Of a stretch of DNA of 64,000 nt, positions 1 through 13,400 are shown piece after piece. The notes beneath the pieces are model-generated. The model saw only the letters and a program-made list of their open reading frames with translations. It was not told where the DNA came from and ran no database searches. Position 1 is the first letter of the stretch. Every line of letters starts with the position of its first letter. Origin of the DNA: Litoditis marina (lineage: Eukaryota > Nematoda > Chromadorea > Rhabditida > Rhabditidae); the NCBI GenBank assembly GCA_964036275.1, contig OZ038435.1:33483728-33547727 (forward strand), read 5' to 3'. Position numbers and translations under genes: made by a program.

Positions 1-1600
1 TCTATTTGAATCAGTACCATCAATTTACTCTGAAATTTTCACTCATTTTGGTTCTCCCGGGAATCGAACCCTTGGGGGTCGGCGGGAAGCACGATTTTTC
101 GATGTATTTAAATGTTCATACTTTACTGGGGTTCATGTGTAATATACAGTACCTTTTCAAAGTTCGAACCTTTGTACTTGATCGAAGTGTAGTTGTTATC
201 ACACAGATTCGAATATATTTTCATAATTACCTACGCATGTTGCGGGAAAGTTGTTTCATAAAAAGTTTTATAAAATTTCATTATCGCTGACAACTGACAT
301 GGAATATATGAATTAAATAGCGAAGATCGTTGTACACACTAGTAAAATTGAACAAATACAATATCTTAGTAGTTCTATTAGTACATTGTCAAGTAGGAGG
401 TACAACCGGATACTGGTGAAATGGGGGGCACACTCTATCCTGGTGATCCGGTTACCCAACCGCTTACTAATTTCATTCCGATGTTTTAAAAATGGTTACC
501 TAGCGGTCAGGTTACCGGAAACTTAAACTGATGAGCATTCCTGGGCAAAATAAATCATGGAAATGCCTGGGATGAAAAATGAATACAAAGTACAGAAATG
601 CAAAAGAGATCAGTACGTATGAAAATGGTATAAAAGTTGACAAAAATATGAAATTCATGTACTAAAACTGGAGTTGTGTGGCAGCTGTACTAGTAAAAAA
701 AACATGGTCACGCACGACGTGAGAAATACATCGAAATTTGACAACATCAATTGACAATTTGTAGTGTATCTCCTCTTATTGCTGACAGTTCTATTTACTT
801 CTGGCACAACTACCAGAACATGACGATCCCGTTACATTGCGAACTATTCAGAAGAAAGTACATTTGCATAATAAAGTTGAACTTTACAGAAGTATTTCGA
901 GCCAATCAAATGAAAAGAAACACCAACGTTTTTGTACTACATTGAATAGACAACAAAATGATAAAGACTATATCGCTGTCAATAAGCCACAATGGTTATG
1001 AGTTTGGAGTGAGTTTTCTTGAACTAAGTTGTGAACAGGTGGAACTGGGTGAACTGCAGAATTCTCTCTAGAATGTTTTACAAATATCGACTATGAAACT
1101 GCAGTTCAACCCCAGTCTCTAACCGAATAAGCAACAATCAATGATGGGATCTAGTCATATTCATACAGTTAAAATACATACAGGTAACATTCGGGGTTAC
1201 TAAATACAGTAACTAAAATGCAGAGGATGGAGTTCACTTTTCGTTCTCCATATTTGCCTGATACTGAGCCATCTGGAATGAGAGGTTATAAGAAAAAAGT
1301 TTTGATCTTTCACCGGATCACAAAGAAAAGTGTTTGTATATGATTGGATTCAGTTGTGCAGCTACAATTGCAACAAGTTTGCGCCTGCTGGATTTTGCTA
1401 CATTACAGTATACAAAACCAGTGATAGATAGCAAGTTTCCATAGTTCCACAGAAATATGATCAAAATTGGACAAACAAATAATGTCATAGTGTTAACGGT
1501 GTATTTACTCATTAACTGAATTTATTTCAGTTGTAGAGGAGGAACTAGTCGGTTACTTTTGTGAACCTCGCTTATTTTTGTAAAGATTAAAGGAGACCGG
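1..1600. other. Intergenic, left edge; tRNA relic at about 51-75
   Basis: I see no supported gene here. On the minus strand, 59-70 reads as a perfect tRNA B-box (GGTTCGATTCCC) followed by a GGAGAACC-like acceptor end. No matching A-box or 5' acceptor half lies upstream, so this is a tRNA 3' relic or the head of a decayed SINE, not a tRNA gene. The short ORFs have no recognisable domain and no splice context. Confidence 0.5.
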
Positions 1601-1632
1601 AGAGCAACATGGTTTCTCGTGAAGCTGCTGTA

Positions 1633-4600
1633 TCATACTTTTGATTGGACGCGTTGCGGGTCGCGCGGCATTGTCATGTGAATGTCATGTGGACTGATCA
1701 AACTAATATACGAGTTATTTGTGCTCTCTGATCTCAATACAGTTGAAAGCAGCCCGAAACAAAAACTTCTGCTCAAGGTGTGTTCTGGTCTCCTACGAAA
1801 TTGAAAACCAACCAGCTGTGGGTTGTAGGCAGAGAGGTCGAAGCCGGTTCCCATTCCCATGTGAGATAGATCCTGTCCGGGCAGCATACCCTAAAAAGTA
1901 CCATAACACAATGACGAATTTTGTGTTTGTAGTTTGATACCGGTCAGTTTCATGACGTTATAACATTCGGCTGCGTCTCACGAGCAACTACAAGAGCATT
2001 TTTTGAAAAACATGGACGTGTGGAGAGTAGTGTTTTTCTTTTTTCGCGATTTACGTGACTATTCTGTATGAATGTGGCATACTTGACTTTTTCGAAAGAT
2101 TTGAGCAGAGAAAAACCAATGAGTTGAACACGAAATTATAAGTTTTATAAACAATAGGTCCCATACCTGGTAGGGGTTGAGCATGCCGGAAGAACCAGCT
2201 AACATGCCGTAATTAGCCGCCGGCAGACCTGAAGATATTTGTGAGTTCAATTTGGATCTACTAGTCATTCTCTTTCCTATGAGATATCTTCAGCTTAATC
2301 ACTACAACCGGAGGGAAAATAGATGGTCACGGGAACGCGACTAGAAGAAATCCACTATTTCACGGTTTAATTTTCCGGGAGAACAAAAACCTACGCCCTT
2401 CCACAACAGAGAGATAGAGAGGGGGAGAGATAGAGGTGAAGGAAACAAAGAGAGAAAGGGAGAAAGATATTGAGAGAGAAAGAGAGAGAGATACTGACCT
2501 CCAATGCCGTGGGTGGCCGCCTTCTTGGCCGCATACATATTGGCCTCCTCCTGTGCTTTGGCGATGTTCTTCTTGTACCGAATACGCTTGTTGCCGAACC
2601 AGTTGGAAACCTGAACATCCAAATTCACAGTGAGAAATTCAGATTGTTTAAACTTGAATTGTAGTTTGATTTCTCAAAACAGTATAATTTTCAAATAATG
2701 TTCAGAAAAGAACTGTGATCAAGCTACAAATGAATCAAGCACATCCTTTTCTGCCCATAGAATCACTGATCTTGAAGGATTTTCTGGCGCAAGCACACCT
2801 CTCAACACTGTTTTACAATTTATGATTATAGGTACACACTGTACTATCAATTAAGAGTAGTAAGTGGTTAAGCGTATAACTTCCGCACACGTACCTGTGA
2901 CACGGTAATATTGCACTGTCGTGCTAGTTCCTCCTTGGCTTCTTCTGAGGGGTAGGGGTTGCTGAGATGGGAGTAGAAGTACTCGTTCAACACCTCCGTC
3001 GCCTGCTTCGAGAAATTGCGTCGTTTCCGCCTGAAATTCAAATAAAGTTGAAAAAAAGGTGCGAGCGTAATAATGAAAGTTCTTTTCGCTCCCAAAATAA
3101 TGTCTCCCGAACGCTCCCAAAATTTGAGCCCTTGAATTTGAGAAACAGACTGTAGCAAAACTTTTAATTCCAAAATCTTGTGTTTAAAAACTAATGAGTG
3201 CAGCGCTTCGCGCGCTGTAAAAACATGTATAATGGAAGAAAGATATGTATGACTGCGTGAACTAGATCAATTAAACGTTAAAAAAATCTAACCTAGCATC
3301 TAGAAACCGGCTTCTGAGTATCATGACAGCTTCGCACGTGGACTGCTTCAACTGAACCTGGATCCCGCTGAACTTCTTCTGGATAATGGCAACCATTCGA
3401 TCGATTTCCTGTAAAATACAATCATATAGAGTTCACTTACTCCCAAGTAGAAAAATGTTTGTAGTTTGATTCCGCTGTTTTCCGGTCGAAATTTGTAAAT
3501 TATAATGTGTATACAGATAACTATTATAACCAACACTATTGGTCATCACGTATAAATAAGTAATGTGGTGGCCAAGAGTTGGGCAGATCGATACGGTATA
3601 GGGGATACCTTAGCATAGTTGTAGTTTGAACTCGATACAAGCCATGAATTGGTACTTCTGACCCAAAAACAAGCAGATTAAACTACAAACACAGAAAGCT
3701 CAATTTGAAGAGAGCGAATCCTATACATGTCATTTTCATCTGCTGTGTTTGTAGCTTATTCCCTATGTTCTTGGTTGAAGTGTGTAGATCTGAATACAAC
3801 TCAACGTCATCTCTTTTTGTACAAAGCTACTAGAGAAACACATCATCGAATTCCAACGCAAATGTGAAGTTCCGAATCGGAACATATTGATTTTGTTCCG
3901 AAACAATTCCTTTCTGAACAAAACTAACAGTTCTTCTCAATTTTTCAAGACTTCATTTCGAAATAGTTTTGATTAAAGAGAAAATAGACTGTAGAACGTA
4001 TTAGAAACTAACTGGTTCAGAAGGTGTTTCATAGAATAAATACCTTGGCACTGATAGGTCGTGTCCTGGACTGATCCCTCAACAATGACATTACGTGTTG
4101 GGTGAACTCGTTGCACGCCTGAAAGGGAAATATTTTAATGAGATTGTGAGTTGTTATTTATGGAGATGAGATTGAATGTTCACGTTTCCCGTGACGCGTT
4201 ACATAAACTGTAATGAGAACTATTATTACGATGAAATTGAAAAATTAGAAGGGAAACGGAAATATGCGGATCGGGACTTTGTACTTACTACTTTCTTGCA
4301 CACAAAAGCGGTAACAGTAGACATTACTCTTGCAAAGTTCACATAGAAGTGATAGAGATAGAGATGTACCTCTTCGTATTTCTGCAGCTCCTGATTGTAG
4401 ACTAGTCTGATCTGGCCCAGTTTCTGTCTGTAGTCTGCCTGGTCCCCGCCCGATGCGTCGCCACTCAACGGGGCGCCCTTGTCCGGTCCTGCCACTCCCT
4501 CCGCCACCTAGAAACACATGTATGTATTTAACAAGGTGGAGAAGAGAAAATAAAGTGAGACGTTTTCATTTTCGAGAGAAGACTATTCGATGAATAATAT

Positions 4601-5574
4601 GCTCGTGTTGACTAAAAACGCGAGCGTAATACGCGCGCGTTTCCGATACACTCTAACTCGATGAATCTCTGATAATAACTTCTGGGTTGACGCTCACAAA
4701 ACAAAAAAAAAGAAGACAGAAAGAGAGAGAGAAAACAAGTTTAATTGAAACAGAATAGGATGATACTCACCAACATGTTGTCCAATCGCATAAGTTGCGG
4801 GTCTTCCGGCTGTTCGTCCGAGGCATTTCGGAGGGAAAGTGCTGAACACATCAATTCACTATACAAACTACAATGCAACGCAACAGTTACGTAAAACAAG
4901 AAGAAACAACCAGAAATCTGTATTTTACACGTGAATACGCTTTCCACATCCGTTATTGAGCTACAGTACTATCCTGGTTGTGGATGTGGGGCGGACTGTT
5001 CGGGGGAATTATTCCAATTTGGGAAATTGGCATGGCAACACGTTGGTTCTAAGAAAAACAGTTTTGCAAAAAAAGTTTTTGAGAAATTTTCAACTGACCA
5101 GTTTTCTCTTTAACTTCGCATAAAACTTCGTACAACGCCTGCTTCATTGGATGACATTGCAGGGATTGTTTTCTGAAGAAAAAACAGTTGAAATTATCAT
5201 GAGACGGAATTTAAAACAGGAAAGAACGAACAGAACGTTCTTTGATTATTGTGTAAAATTAACCTGATTTGATTCGATTTTGGTCGCGTGAACGCCGTAA
5301 CTTGCTGAATGATCGTGGACCAGCGATGATTGGGTGAATTTTAATGTGAATGATCTTCTTTTTGAAACTTCCATCATATCGATTCGTCAACTCAATTGAA
5401 CAATCGAAAAAGTTGCCAAAAACCATTGACATTGTTATTTTCTCCAATTTGACCGAGGTGTCAACTCACTTGACATTATCGTTGTCGTCCAGGGTCTGTT
5501 CTGATATTTTCATCAGTTCCTGGAGCAGATCACTGAGAGATTTTGTACCCGGCTCCATTGTACCCACCATCTGG
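1633..5574 (-). CDS. ceh-20: PBX/extradenticle-type TALE homeodomain transcription factor
   Basis: Nuclear DNA-binding cofactor of Hox proteins. Coding exons, all phase-consistent: 5470-5570, 5099-5172, 4771-4841, 4370-4507, 4044-4118, 3293-3408, 2895-3030, 2499-2610, 2167-2228, 1813-1872, and probably 1633-1725. The ATG at 5568-5570 follows a TTTTTGTAG acceptor, so it is either trans-spliced or the second exon. The PBC domain fills residues ~5-190 ([51 protein letters not shown]). The TALE homeodomain is at ~191-255, with [14 protein letters not shown] carrying the three-residue loop extension and recognition helix [12 protein letters not shown]. The C-terminal exons ([36 protein letters not shown]) are low-complexity, as in other PBX proteins. 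The last exon uses a weak acceptor (ATCAGAG) and is uncertain; with it the protein is ~345 aa, close to what I recall for CEH-20 (~338 aa). Family assignment is certain; the orthologue name is inferred. Confidence 0.93.
2408..2496. repeat. Imperfect GA-rich purine tract in a ceh-20 intron
   Basis: AGAGAGA-rich sequence broken by other purines. It starts only a few bases from the 5' splice site of the exon that ends at 2499, so the sense transcript has a long CU tract right after the donor. Confidence 0.8.
3617..3692. repeat. Family A inverted-repeat element (GTAGTTTGA ends)
   Basis: Starts AGTTGTAGTTTGAACTCG and ends with the inverted form TTAAACTACAAACAC, about 75 bp in all, inside a ceh-20 intron. 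It is one of at least eight copies with the same ends in this window. A half copy lies at 3461-3477. Confidence 0.6.
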
Positions 5575-8481
5575 CTACAAAAATAGAATAGGGTCGATTT
5601 AAGAAAAATCATACAAAGTTATACAAACAAGGAGAATCAGAAGAGAACGAATAAGAAAGTCGGGAAGTGTAAGAAGAAGAATAAAAACATGAATTCTGCG
5701 CAGTCTAATACGAACGGACTAGTAGTAGATTGCCAAAAACTTTGGAATTACTGGTAGTTCTATAACCTATTTTGGTTTTCATTGCTTTTTGCAACTTGGC
5801 GCGTTTCGGCCTTGCTGTGTTTGGACTTTCAGTAATTCAAGTATTTCTTTCAAAATTTATAGTATTTCAAAATTCAAGTATTTCTGCAAAGCTACTGATC
5901 ACATTGAGCGCAGTAGACGAGTAAACTGTTGTTGTCTTATTTAAAAAGAGCTCAGCACTGAAAACGAGCCAAACAATGTGAAACGGGAAGGAACTTTCTT
6001 TTTTTACATTTGTTCATTGTGGAATCAAAATTTAATGCTAAATAATTAAAGAGTAGTGTTCGATGTTCTGACTACTGTATGGCATAATTTCAAAAAGTGA
6101 TAAAATTAGAAAGTTCTAAAGTCGAATAAGGTTTTGCAACAGTTGTAGAACTGACTTTTAGAATAGCTAAGATCACAGAATAACAAGATTCGGAATAATC
6201 ACATGAAACGTGAATAAAAGCATGAGAAATTGTGAACGGGTTAAAGGAAATAGTTATTTCCAAACACTTACCTCAGCAATCTTATCAATCGGCTCTTTTT
6301 CACAGCAAGTCTACGTTGTATCTTGTGAACCACTGTGTTTGTAGTTTAATCTCGTCCTTTTTGGCAAAATCGTGAATTGTGGCTTTCATCGGAATCAAAC
6401 TACAACCAAAACTCTCGATTTTAAAACTCTCGCTTTTTGAAACATGTTACTTCGAACTGATTACAAGTTCTCAGATTGCAAGCATGATTCTGTTCAAATT
6501 AAAAACAAGCGGGAAACATTTGAAAATTCTCAGCTTCAGAAGAGTTTTAAAGAAATTAGAGAGAGTCAATAAATCTAAAGTACTGAAGCTGTAGAAAATA
6601 TTCGCAGTTATTAAGTAACCGGTAATTGGTGATAAATTATGTTAACAAGAGCAATCAAAAAAAGAAAAGAAAATCTAGGCAATTCTCAGAAGGAAACAAA
6701 CACAGCCAAAATGTGTAGTTTTCAGATAAAACAATACTAGCAATAATTATTATAATAATAATAACTTGAATACCAAAACAAGTACTCTATTGTTATTATT
6801 ATTATCATTACATATTATTTTCAGATAATTGTTTTCAAAGGAATGATCAATTTTGCAAACTATCCTCTCCACAACCAACCAACAGCAAGATAATAAGAAC
6901 TATCTTAGAAGATCAGTCTATGTTTTCTGAAGAAAGTTTCTTGAAGTTTTGACTGAACAGTGGAAGAGTCCACGTAATAATCGCGTGAACTATGTGCTAT
7001 TCCAAAGGTTCACGAGCAGGAACATATAACAACTAGTTCGAAGAAACCTAATGTGAGATTGAAAAAACGGAGACAAACTGTGATATCTAGTACTACATGA
7101 ACTTCCTAATAGTTTGAGTACTTTTTCACATTACGTGAGATAAACGTGTTCGATGTGATTTTAAAACAAAATGAGCAAAGAACTGTGTTCAAGCGCAGTT
7201 CATCGCTTGTTACGAATATAAATTATATTAATCAACACAGATGATAAATAAGTATGAATTAATGGTAAGGACGGAAGAACCGAAAAACTACCTAACGTCA
7301 CAGAAAGTGAAGTTGAAAATTTGTTATCTGGTCTAGTGTTTGTTTCTGCGCCAATCTTGTTCACTCAGAATCAATAACCGACTGACTTAATGGTATTCTA
7401 TTACATAGAAGAAAGGGGATCAACGCCTATATTGCCACAGTCATATGGCCTTTCGGGTCATCGATCTATCCGAACGCGACGCGACCGCGACGCGTCCATC
7501 GACGACCGCTATCAATCAGTTATATTAGGGGAGCCGTGTTGCTGTTAGATACACCGAGAGATTGATGATATATTATTAAAAGTTGGCTGAGAAAACGGAA
7601 AGTTTCGACAGAACGCGCATCTTGGTTACGGTAGCGGCACGCGCGCGCCAGCTACACAGAGGTAAATAAACGGATTAGTTACAGCCGACTGCACCAACAA
7701 ACATAAGTAAACTACGGTAACTGCAAAAATGGCACTTTAAAACTTTAAAACAACTTTTTGGGACTAGAAAACAAGGTTAGGCATATTGGAAACGTTTTGG
7801 GTAGGCTGTGGCTCGTATCTCTATGTCCATCAATCTTACTTGACAGGTCGAGACGAGAGAGTGTGGTGAAACCGGAGAGGGCAGACGGGCAATTGAGGGG
7901 CTGTTCAGAGGCCGCGCGGCAATGAGGACGCAGAACAGAGCGAATAGTCATTGTCACTGGCACTTGTGATGTTACAGTATCCAAAATGGGAGTGCGTGCT
8001 CGGGTCACGGTACACAAAAGGCATTTCATCGAATTTGCTCTGAATGAAAAACTTTTGAAACTGCTAGAGATGTGACACTACCCATTGTACTATTGGGTTC
8101 GAACGTTGCTTTAAACACGACAATATTCATAACTGCAAATAGTTCAGGTGGAAAAAAAAGCATAAGAAAAGCAAAAGGGCAATCCATCATTTTTTGAGAA
8201 GGTCTCGCAAATTACTAGTTTTTCTCCTTCTAAGAACTAACTGTACATCTGTGTTTGCGTACGAAAATGATAGGTGAGAAGACTGAAATCGAGTTGAAAA
8301 CCTGTTCCGATCTCACGCTTATTTCTGATCGCTTATTTCTCATGGGGAGATCTTATCGGGCGACGAACGAAAACGATGAAATGTCGAAAATCATGTAAAG
8401 TACTTCATAACTCTATTTGATGTAGAGGTAGAGAGAGAGAGCAAGAAAGAGGGGAAATAGAATGGGAGAAAGAGAGAGAGA

Positions 8482-8567
<86 letters not shown>

Positions 8568-8784
8568 AATACAGAGAGCCACGTGCGGTATAATTTCATT
8601 CGTAGTTTTGTCGGTCGCAATGTTTTACTGGTATTCTTACCACTAACTTCAGTTGTATCCTGCACCATTTGTAGTTTACATGTTTGCACGAAAATAAACC
8701 AGATAATCAATTATATGTTGCATACTGTAAGGCATCAGATAGGCGCGAAAAGAACTATACACTGCCATCTGTTGGATGAGATCT
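5575..8784. other. Upstream region of the homeobox gene
   Basis: No exon is supported. Contains a family A inverted-repeat element at 6332-6407, an AT-rich stretch around 6740-6800, and a GC-rich CpG-containing stretch around 7475-7660 that could be a promoter or a non-coding first exon of the minus-strand homeobox gene. That is only a guess from composition. An open frame at 7745-8029 (-) has no recognisable domain. Confidence 0.4.
8428..8560. repeat. (GA)n microsatellite
   Basis: Nearly pure AGAGAG from about 8467 to 8558, with a looser purine-rich lead-in. Reading frames through it give only Ser-Leu or Arg-Glu dipeptides and are not genes. Confidence 0.95.
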
Positions 8785-9022
8785 ATATTTAACCGGGTTT
8801 TCCGTAACCTGACCGATTTTTGGTTACCTCTTTTCCGGTTACCTCAGTGGGTAACCGGTTGGCGACCTGGTTTTTCTACCGCAAAATGTGATTTTGTTGA
8901 ATAGTAACCGGAGTGTTTAGTTTAGGTTACCTACTGGTTACCTGTGAGGTAACCTAAAAGTAAGGGTTACCAAAAACCGGTTAGATTACCAAATAAATCC
9001 GGTTAAATGTAGAATTGGCCAA
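8785..9022. repeat. Family C element (GGTTACC-rich)
   Basis: About 240 bp of alternating GGTTACC and GGTAACC words, with AACCGGGTTTT near the left end and AACCGGTTA / AATCCGGTTAAAT plus GTAGAATTGGCC at the right end. Both halves are mutually complementary, so the element can fold. Similar copies are at 21640-21852 and 37044-37315; a GGGTTAAC variant is at 12476-12702, 13740-13885 and 19072-19240. Confidence 0.65.
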
Positions 9023-10410
9023 AAAACAGACAGTCAATCAGATGTTGCATACTGTAAGTCATCAGATAGGCGGGAAAATATGGTCTACACCCTTCATATT
9101 GAGACTATTACAGTACACATTCAAACTTTCCAATAACTTTTTCCGGTGCAAATTTCAACGTTGTCGGAAGTGTTTTCGAATTCTTTTGAAATGGGAGAGA
9201 ACCGAATGATAAAACTCGTGTTTTCTTATAACAATTACAACTATGGAACATATTGTAAGTTTCGAATTCATACTGTAAGTCATCAGATAGGCGCGAAAAG
9301 AACTATCCCTGCCATCTGTTGATGCCAACTGGCCTTATTCCCCTATTGTGCGGGATAATCTTACCCATATTATGCAGATATGCAAATAAGGCGAGCGGTT
9401 GGATCAGACAAAGTCAAAGAAGGTCGATGGATGAGGGCGAAGAGCGGGGTGATACATGGAGTTACCAAAACTCGTTGTAGATTAGGGAGCGTACCGCGTA
9501 ATAGGCCTGCGAATAGAAAGAGAGCACCCGATAAATCGACTTCAAGTTATACCTTCAGATTGTTAAATCGAGATAAAAAAAGATATGCAGTTTGCTTTGC
9601 GCCCGACTTTTGGCAAAGACTGTCACTAATGACGATACAAACATCGGGTTCAATTTCCACGAATGTTTTGTGTTGATAGCAAATATTAATCAGACTGTTT
9701 AGTAAGAGATTAAAGAGAAAAACGAAAAATACAAGGCGAAAAGTTTATGATTCATATTTACAGCTGGAACATGCAGTATTCAACTCAGATTTACAAAGTT
9801 ATCAGAAATGTCAGTAAGAAAAATGTCATAATGAACAAATGGCTCGTAGAAACAAAATGTCATGCTACACTCGATGGAGTAGAACTATTTGAACTACAAA
9901 AAAACAACCATAGTCAATAATATATAATAACCCCGCTTGGTAAAAGAGTTGTGAGAAACGAAGCACACGTACGTCAGCTAGACATCAAGTAAAAACCCGA
10001 ATCGTACAGAGTTAAACCGGTATATAACATAGAAACAAACTATATGAACACAACACATAAATTCGACCTCACAATCTACGCTATTACAGCATACATTCAT
10101 ATGAGAGTTAGTGAAAATCGCCTAAATTTTTAACATACTTCATGAAAACGTAAGAGAATAGCTAATCTGCGAAATAAGTTGAAATCCTGCTCAATCGTGA
10201 CAAAGGGTGGTGGGGAATGCATTCTAACATCCAAGCTATGTTACGAATTATATACAGTAAAAACAAGTTAGTGTCATTTTGATATAGATGACGCTCTAGG
10301 AAGGGATAGATACAATGACTTAGTTATGCCAATTTGTTAAGTTTGTAGTTTGATCATCAGATATCAGACTACAATACAAACTTGATCAGCCTCGTAGAAA
10401 TTCTGTTCCT
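9023..10410. other. Intergenic
   Basis: No gene recognised. Two related short sequences containing the word CATACTGTAAG.CATCAGATAGGCG occur at 9048-9075 and 9269-9296, with another at 8718-8747, which suggests a small dispersed or tandem repeat. A small family A inverted repeat is at 10338-10381. Confidence 0.4.
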
Positions 10411-13400
10411 CTACACCGCAGTTATAACGACGGAGTTGTTGCCAAAGCCAATAACCCGTGTTACTTTGCGCACATTGCGGATTCGCCAGACCAGACTGAA
10501 AATAATATAATCTTCACAAAAGAATGAACATACTACAGGGTCTGTTCGTCGTTCTGAGAAAAGCTCACCGTAAAAAGCAAACCATATACTCTCATTAGTC
10601 ACTCCCATTTCTATTCACAAGGTTCTCGGTTTCCAGTTCAACCACCTGATTATAAATAAGATTCTGTGGAGAGCAAAGATTTGTATAATATCCAGAACTT
10701 CAGGAAAACTTGTATAATTGCCGGGACTTCTGAAATGCCTCGTATATTTATCACTTTGTAGGGATTCATAACCTTCCAGTTACGCGACAGCTTGTACATC
10801 GTCAACATTGGGACACACAAGTATATTCTTCTAGCAATCTACAAGTCACTCCCCGAGTGCTATAAACAGAGCCTACCGTACCCCTGGAAATCCATTCGGC
10901 GTGCATTTACTCCCTCCAAGACCTCAGCAGCATTCAGGGCGGAGAGGTTGTGCACCATGATGTTATCCAGTTCGCGACTACCCTCGTTCCACTCCTAAAA
11001 CAAAGAAACTAAAAATGGTCCAATTTCTTCGCAAAATTAGAAAGGTCTAGTTCACACATGCACAATGGTCGATCCATTGAGCAAAATAGCATGAAATGAT
11101 ACGAAAAATGAAGCACGTAATTATTTTTTACACCATACTTGCCAACTTGGCTGAACGCCAGCAAAAAACGGGCCGAAATTCGGAAAATTTGGCTATTTCT
11201 GATGCAAATCTAAATAATCTCGGATATTTTATCCAAAATGGGTTCTTTCTTGAAAGAGATTGAAGTACCTGAATGAGTTGCCTGATAGTCTCTTGACTGA
11301 TATAGCCGTTATCACCCGAAATGACCATAGTGGGACAACCGAGAAGCGACAGCCATTTGTCCGAAGAACAATGGTGCATGGTGCCCTCGATGTGGATGGA
11401 CTTCACCTAAACACACAACGTTGCACTTCAGAATCAGCCTGGTTTCATTTCTAAAGAAAGTAAGAGTTTACACGACGAACAGGGTTGCTTTTTAGTTGGA
11501 TGCAACCCAGTCATATGTGTACTTGGCCACAAACAACAAAATAGAATTGAAAACTTCTACAGTGTCAGAAATATGGAGCCAAAGATGTTCAAACATATTT
11601 CTTCGGCTATGGTTGACAAGAGTGTGTAGATTTCAGTCAAAACTTGAACGCTCAATATAGAGGTTGAAAAACTAAACTACAACTCGGCTACTAAAGTCTT
11701 CATACCCCCTACAGCGCGAGCTCACCTTCAAAACACGCTGCTTGAGTCGTCTCGGCCCCGTCAAGCAGCCTTTCACGAAATTGAGAGTTTTCACTTGAAG
11801 AGAGTCGACAATCTCTTGGAATGCTCCCAGAGAACACTTAAACATGAAAATATAGAACCAAAACTTTTCCCCTTTCAATCAATTACCGTGTTCTTAATGT
11901 TTTGGCTGTGAGATGTTTACACTTTCTTGATAGAGCAGTGACTACACATACTTTTTTGGTTATAACTAAAGCAATACAGTCACTACGATATTAGGCGTAC
12001 CCTGTTCCATTCGCACCTTTTCGGGATAGGTATTCGTAATCTTCATAACATACTAATAAGTTGCTATAACTTTTTTTTAAAGATCGTACTGTTTTAGATT
12101 CATAGGAATGAACTTGACCATTAAAAATGGAATCCATCCTCACCAAGACATGACATTCGTCGAGTAGTAACGTGTTGACCGAGCAGCCGCTCCTTTCAAC
12201 CAGTCGGCAAATTCTTCGCAAAAATACAGTATCGATGCGGAACTAAACAGTGAAAAGTAACAAAAGGCGTTCATTCCAAAAGATCGATATATCTATGTTA
12301 GGAGAAAAACTATACAAACCTACTGAAAATAGTTAGCGCCCGTCGAAAAACTATGTGCACGAGAGCAAACTACAACGAAAATGTTGTCCCTCCATATAGT
12401 ACACGTGACAACCCAAAGAAGATCACTTGACCTGCTGCTCGGTTGAACAAACCAAATCCACAACAAACTAAAAGGCTAATTCTTTATTTAACCCGGTATT
12501 TCGTTAACCCTAGCAGTTAACCATTAACCGGGTTACCTGGTTAACCCTTTCGTTCACGACTTGGTAACCCAGAATTTCCCCCAAAACACGTTGTTACAAG
12601 AGGAGAGTTACAAATGGGTTAACAAAGGGGTTAACCCGGTTAATAGTTAATGGTTATCTGAGTGGGTTAACGAAAAACCGGGTTCCTTGTGGAATTGGCA
12701 TAAAATGAATCAGTGGAAGTACTTAGTCTGAGCTCCTCTTCTTTATTAGGTCTTATTTAGGCTATTCTAGTTCAAATACTAATTCTTGTTTACATTGAAT
12801 CACATGGTTCAATAACTCTTATTCTCGAACCAAAACTATATCCACCCAACCTTCCTCAGACTCAATGAGTGCAAGTCTCGATTGAATAGCAGACCGTCCA
12901 GAGCAACAGGGTTCACTTCCAGCCTATCTTGCTCTTCCTCCCCCGCCACAGCCGAATAGTGAGCAATTCGGCCGCCGTTCCTATTCTGAAAACTTTTTTA
13001 AACGTTCACGAGGCAAACATGAGGTTCTTGAAAAATGAGGTTAAACACATTCAGGAAGGTTTTCCTTACTCTGCTAGTCGAGTGCATTCTCACTAGTTTG
13101 TAGTTTGGCGGTGCAATGCACCACTTGAATCTAGCAGAGCCTCTGTAACAGTGTAACTCACAGCGTCCTGTAGTCGCCTTACAACACCAAGTAATTTCAA
13201 AGAAGACAGATTCTAGTGAAAATGTTTCAATCGAAAAAAAAACTATTTATCCAACAAAATCAGGAATTTTCACAGATTTGAATTCAAGATTCTTATGGAA
13301 TAGTCAAAAAATAAAGCTAATCACTGTATCCAACCTTGGAGAAGAACAGACATCCTCCTTCAACACGGGCCAATTCCGCCCGATATCGATTGATGAGAGA

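Noticed and set aside
59..70. tRNA gene at the left edge
   Set aside because: Only a B-box and acceptor-like 3' end are present; no cloverleaf can be drawn.
8391..8710. Open frames of Ser-Leu repeats (also 44558-45030)
   Set aside because: They are translations of (GA)n microsatellites; at 44857-45024 only the part outside the repeat is real (xbp-1 exon 2).
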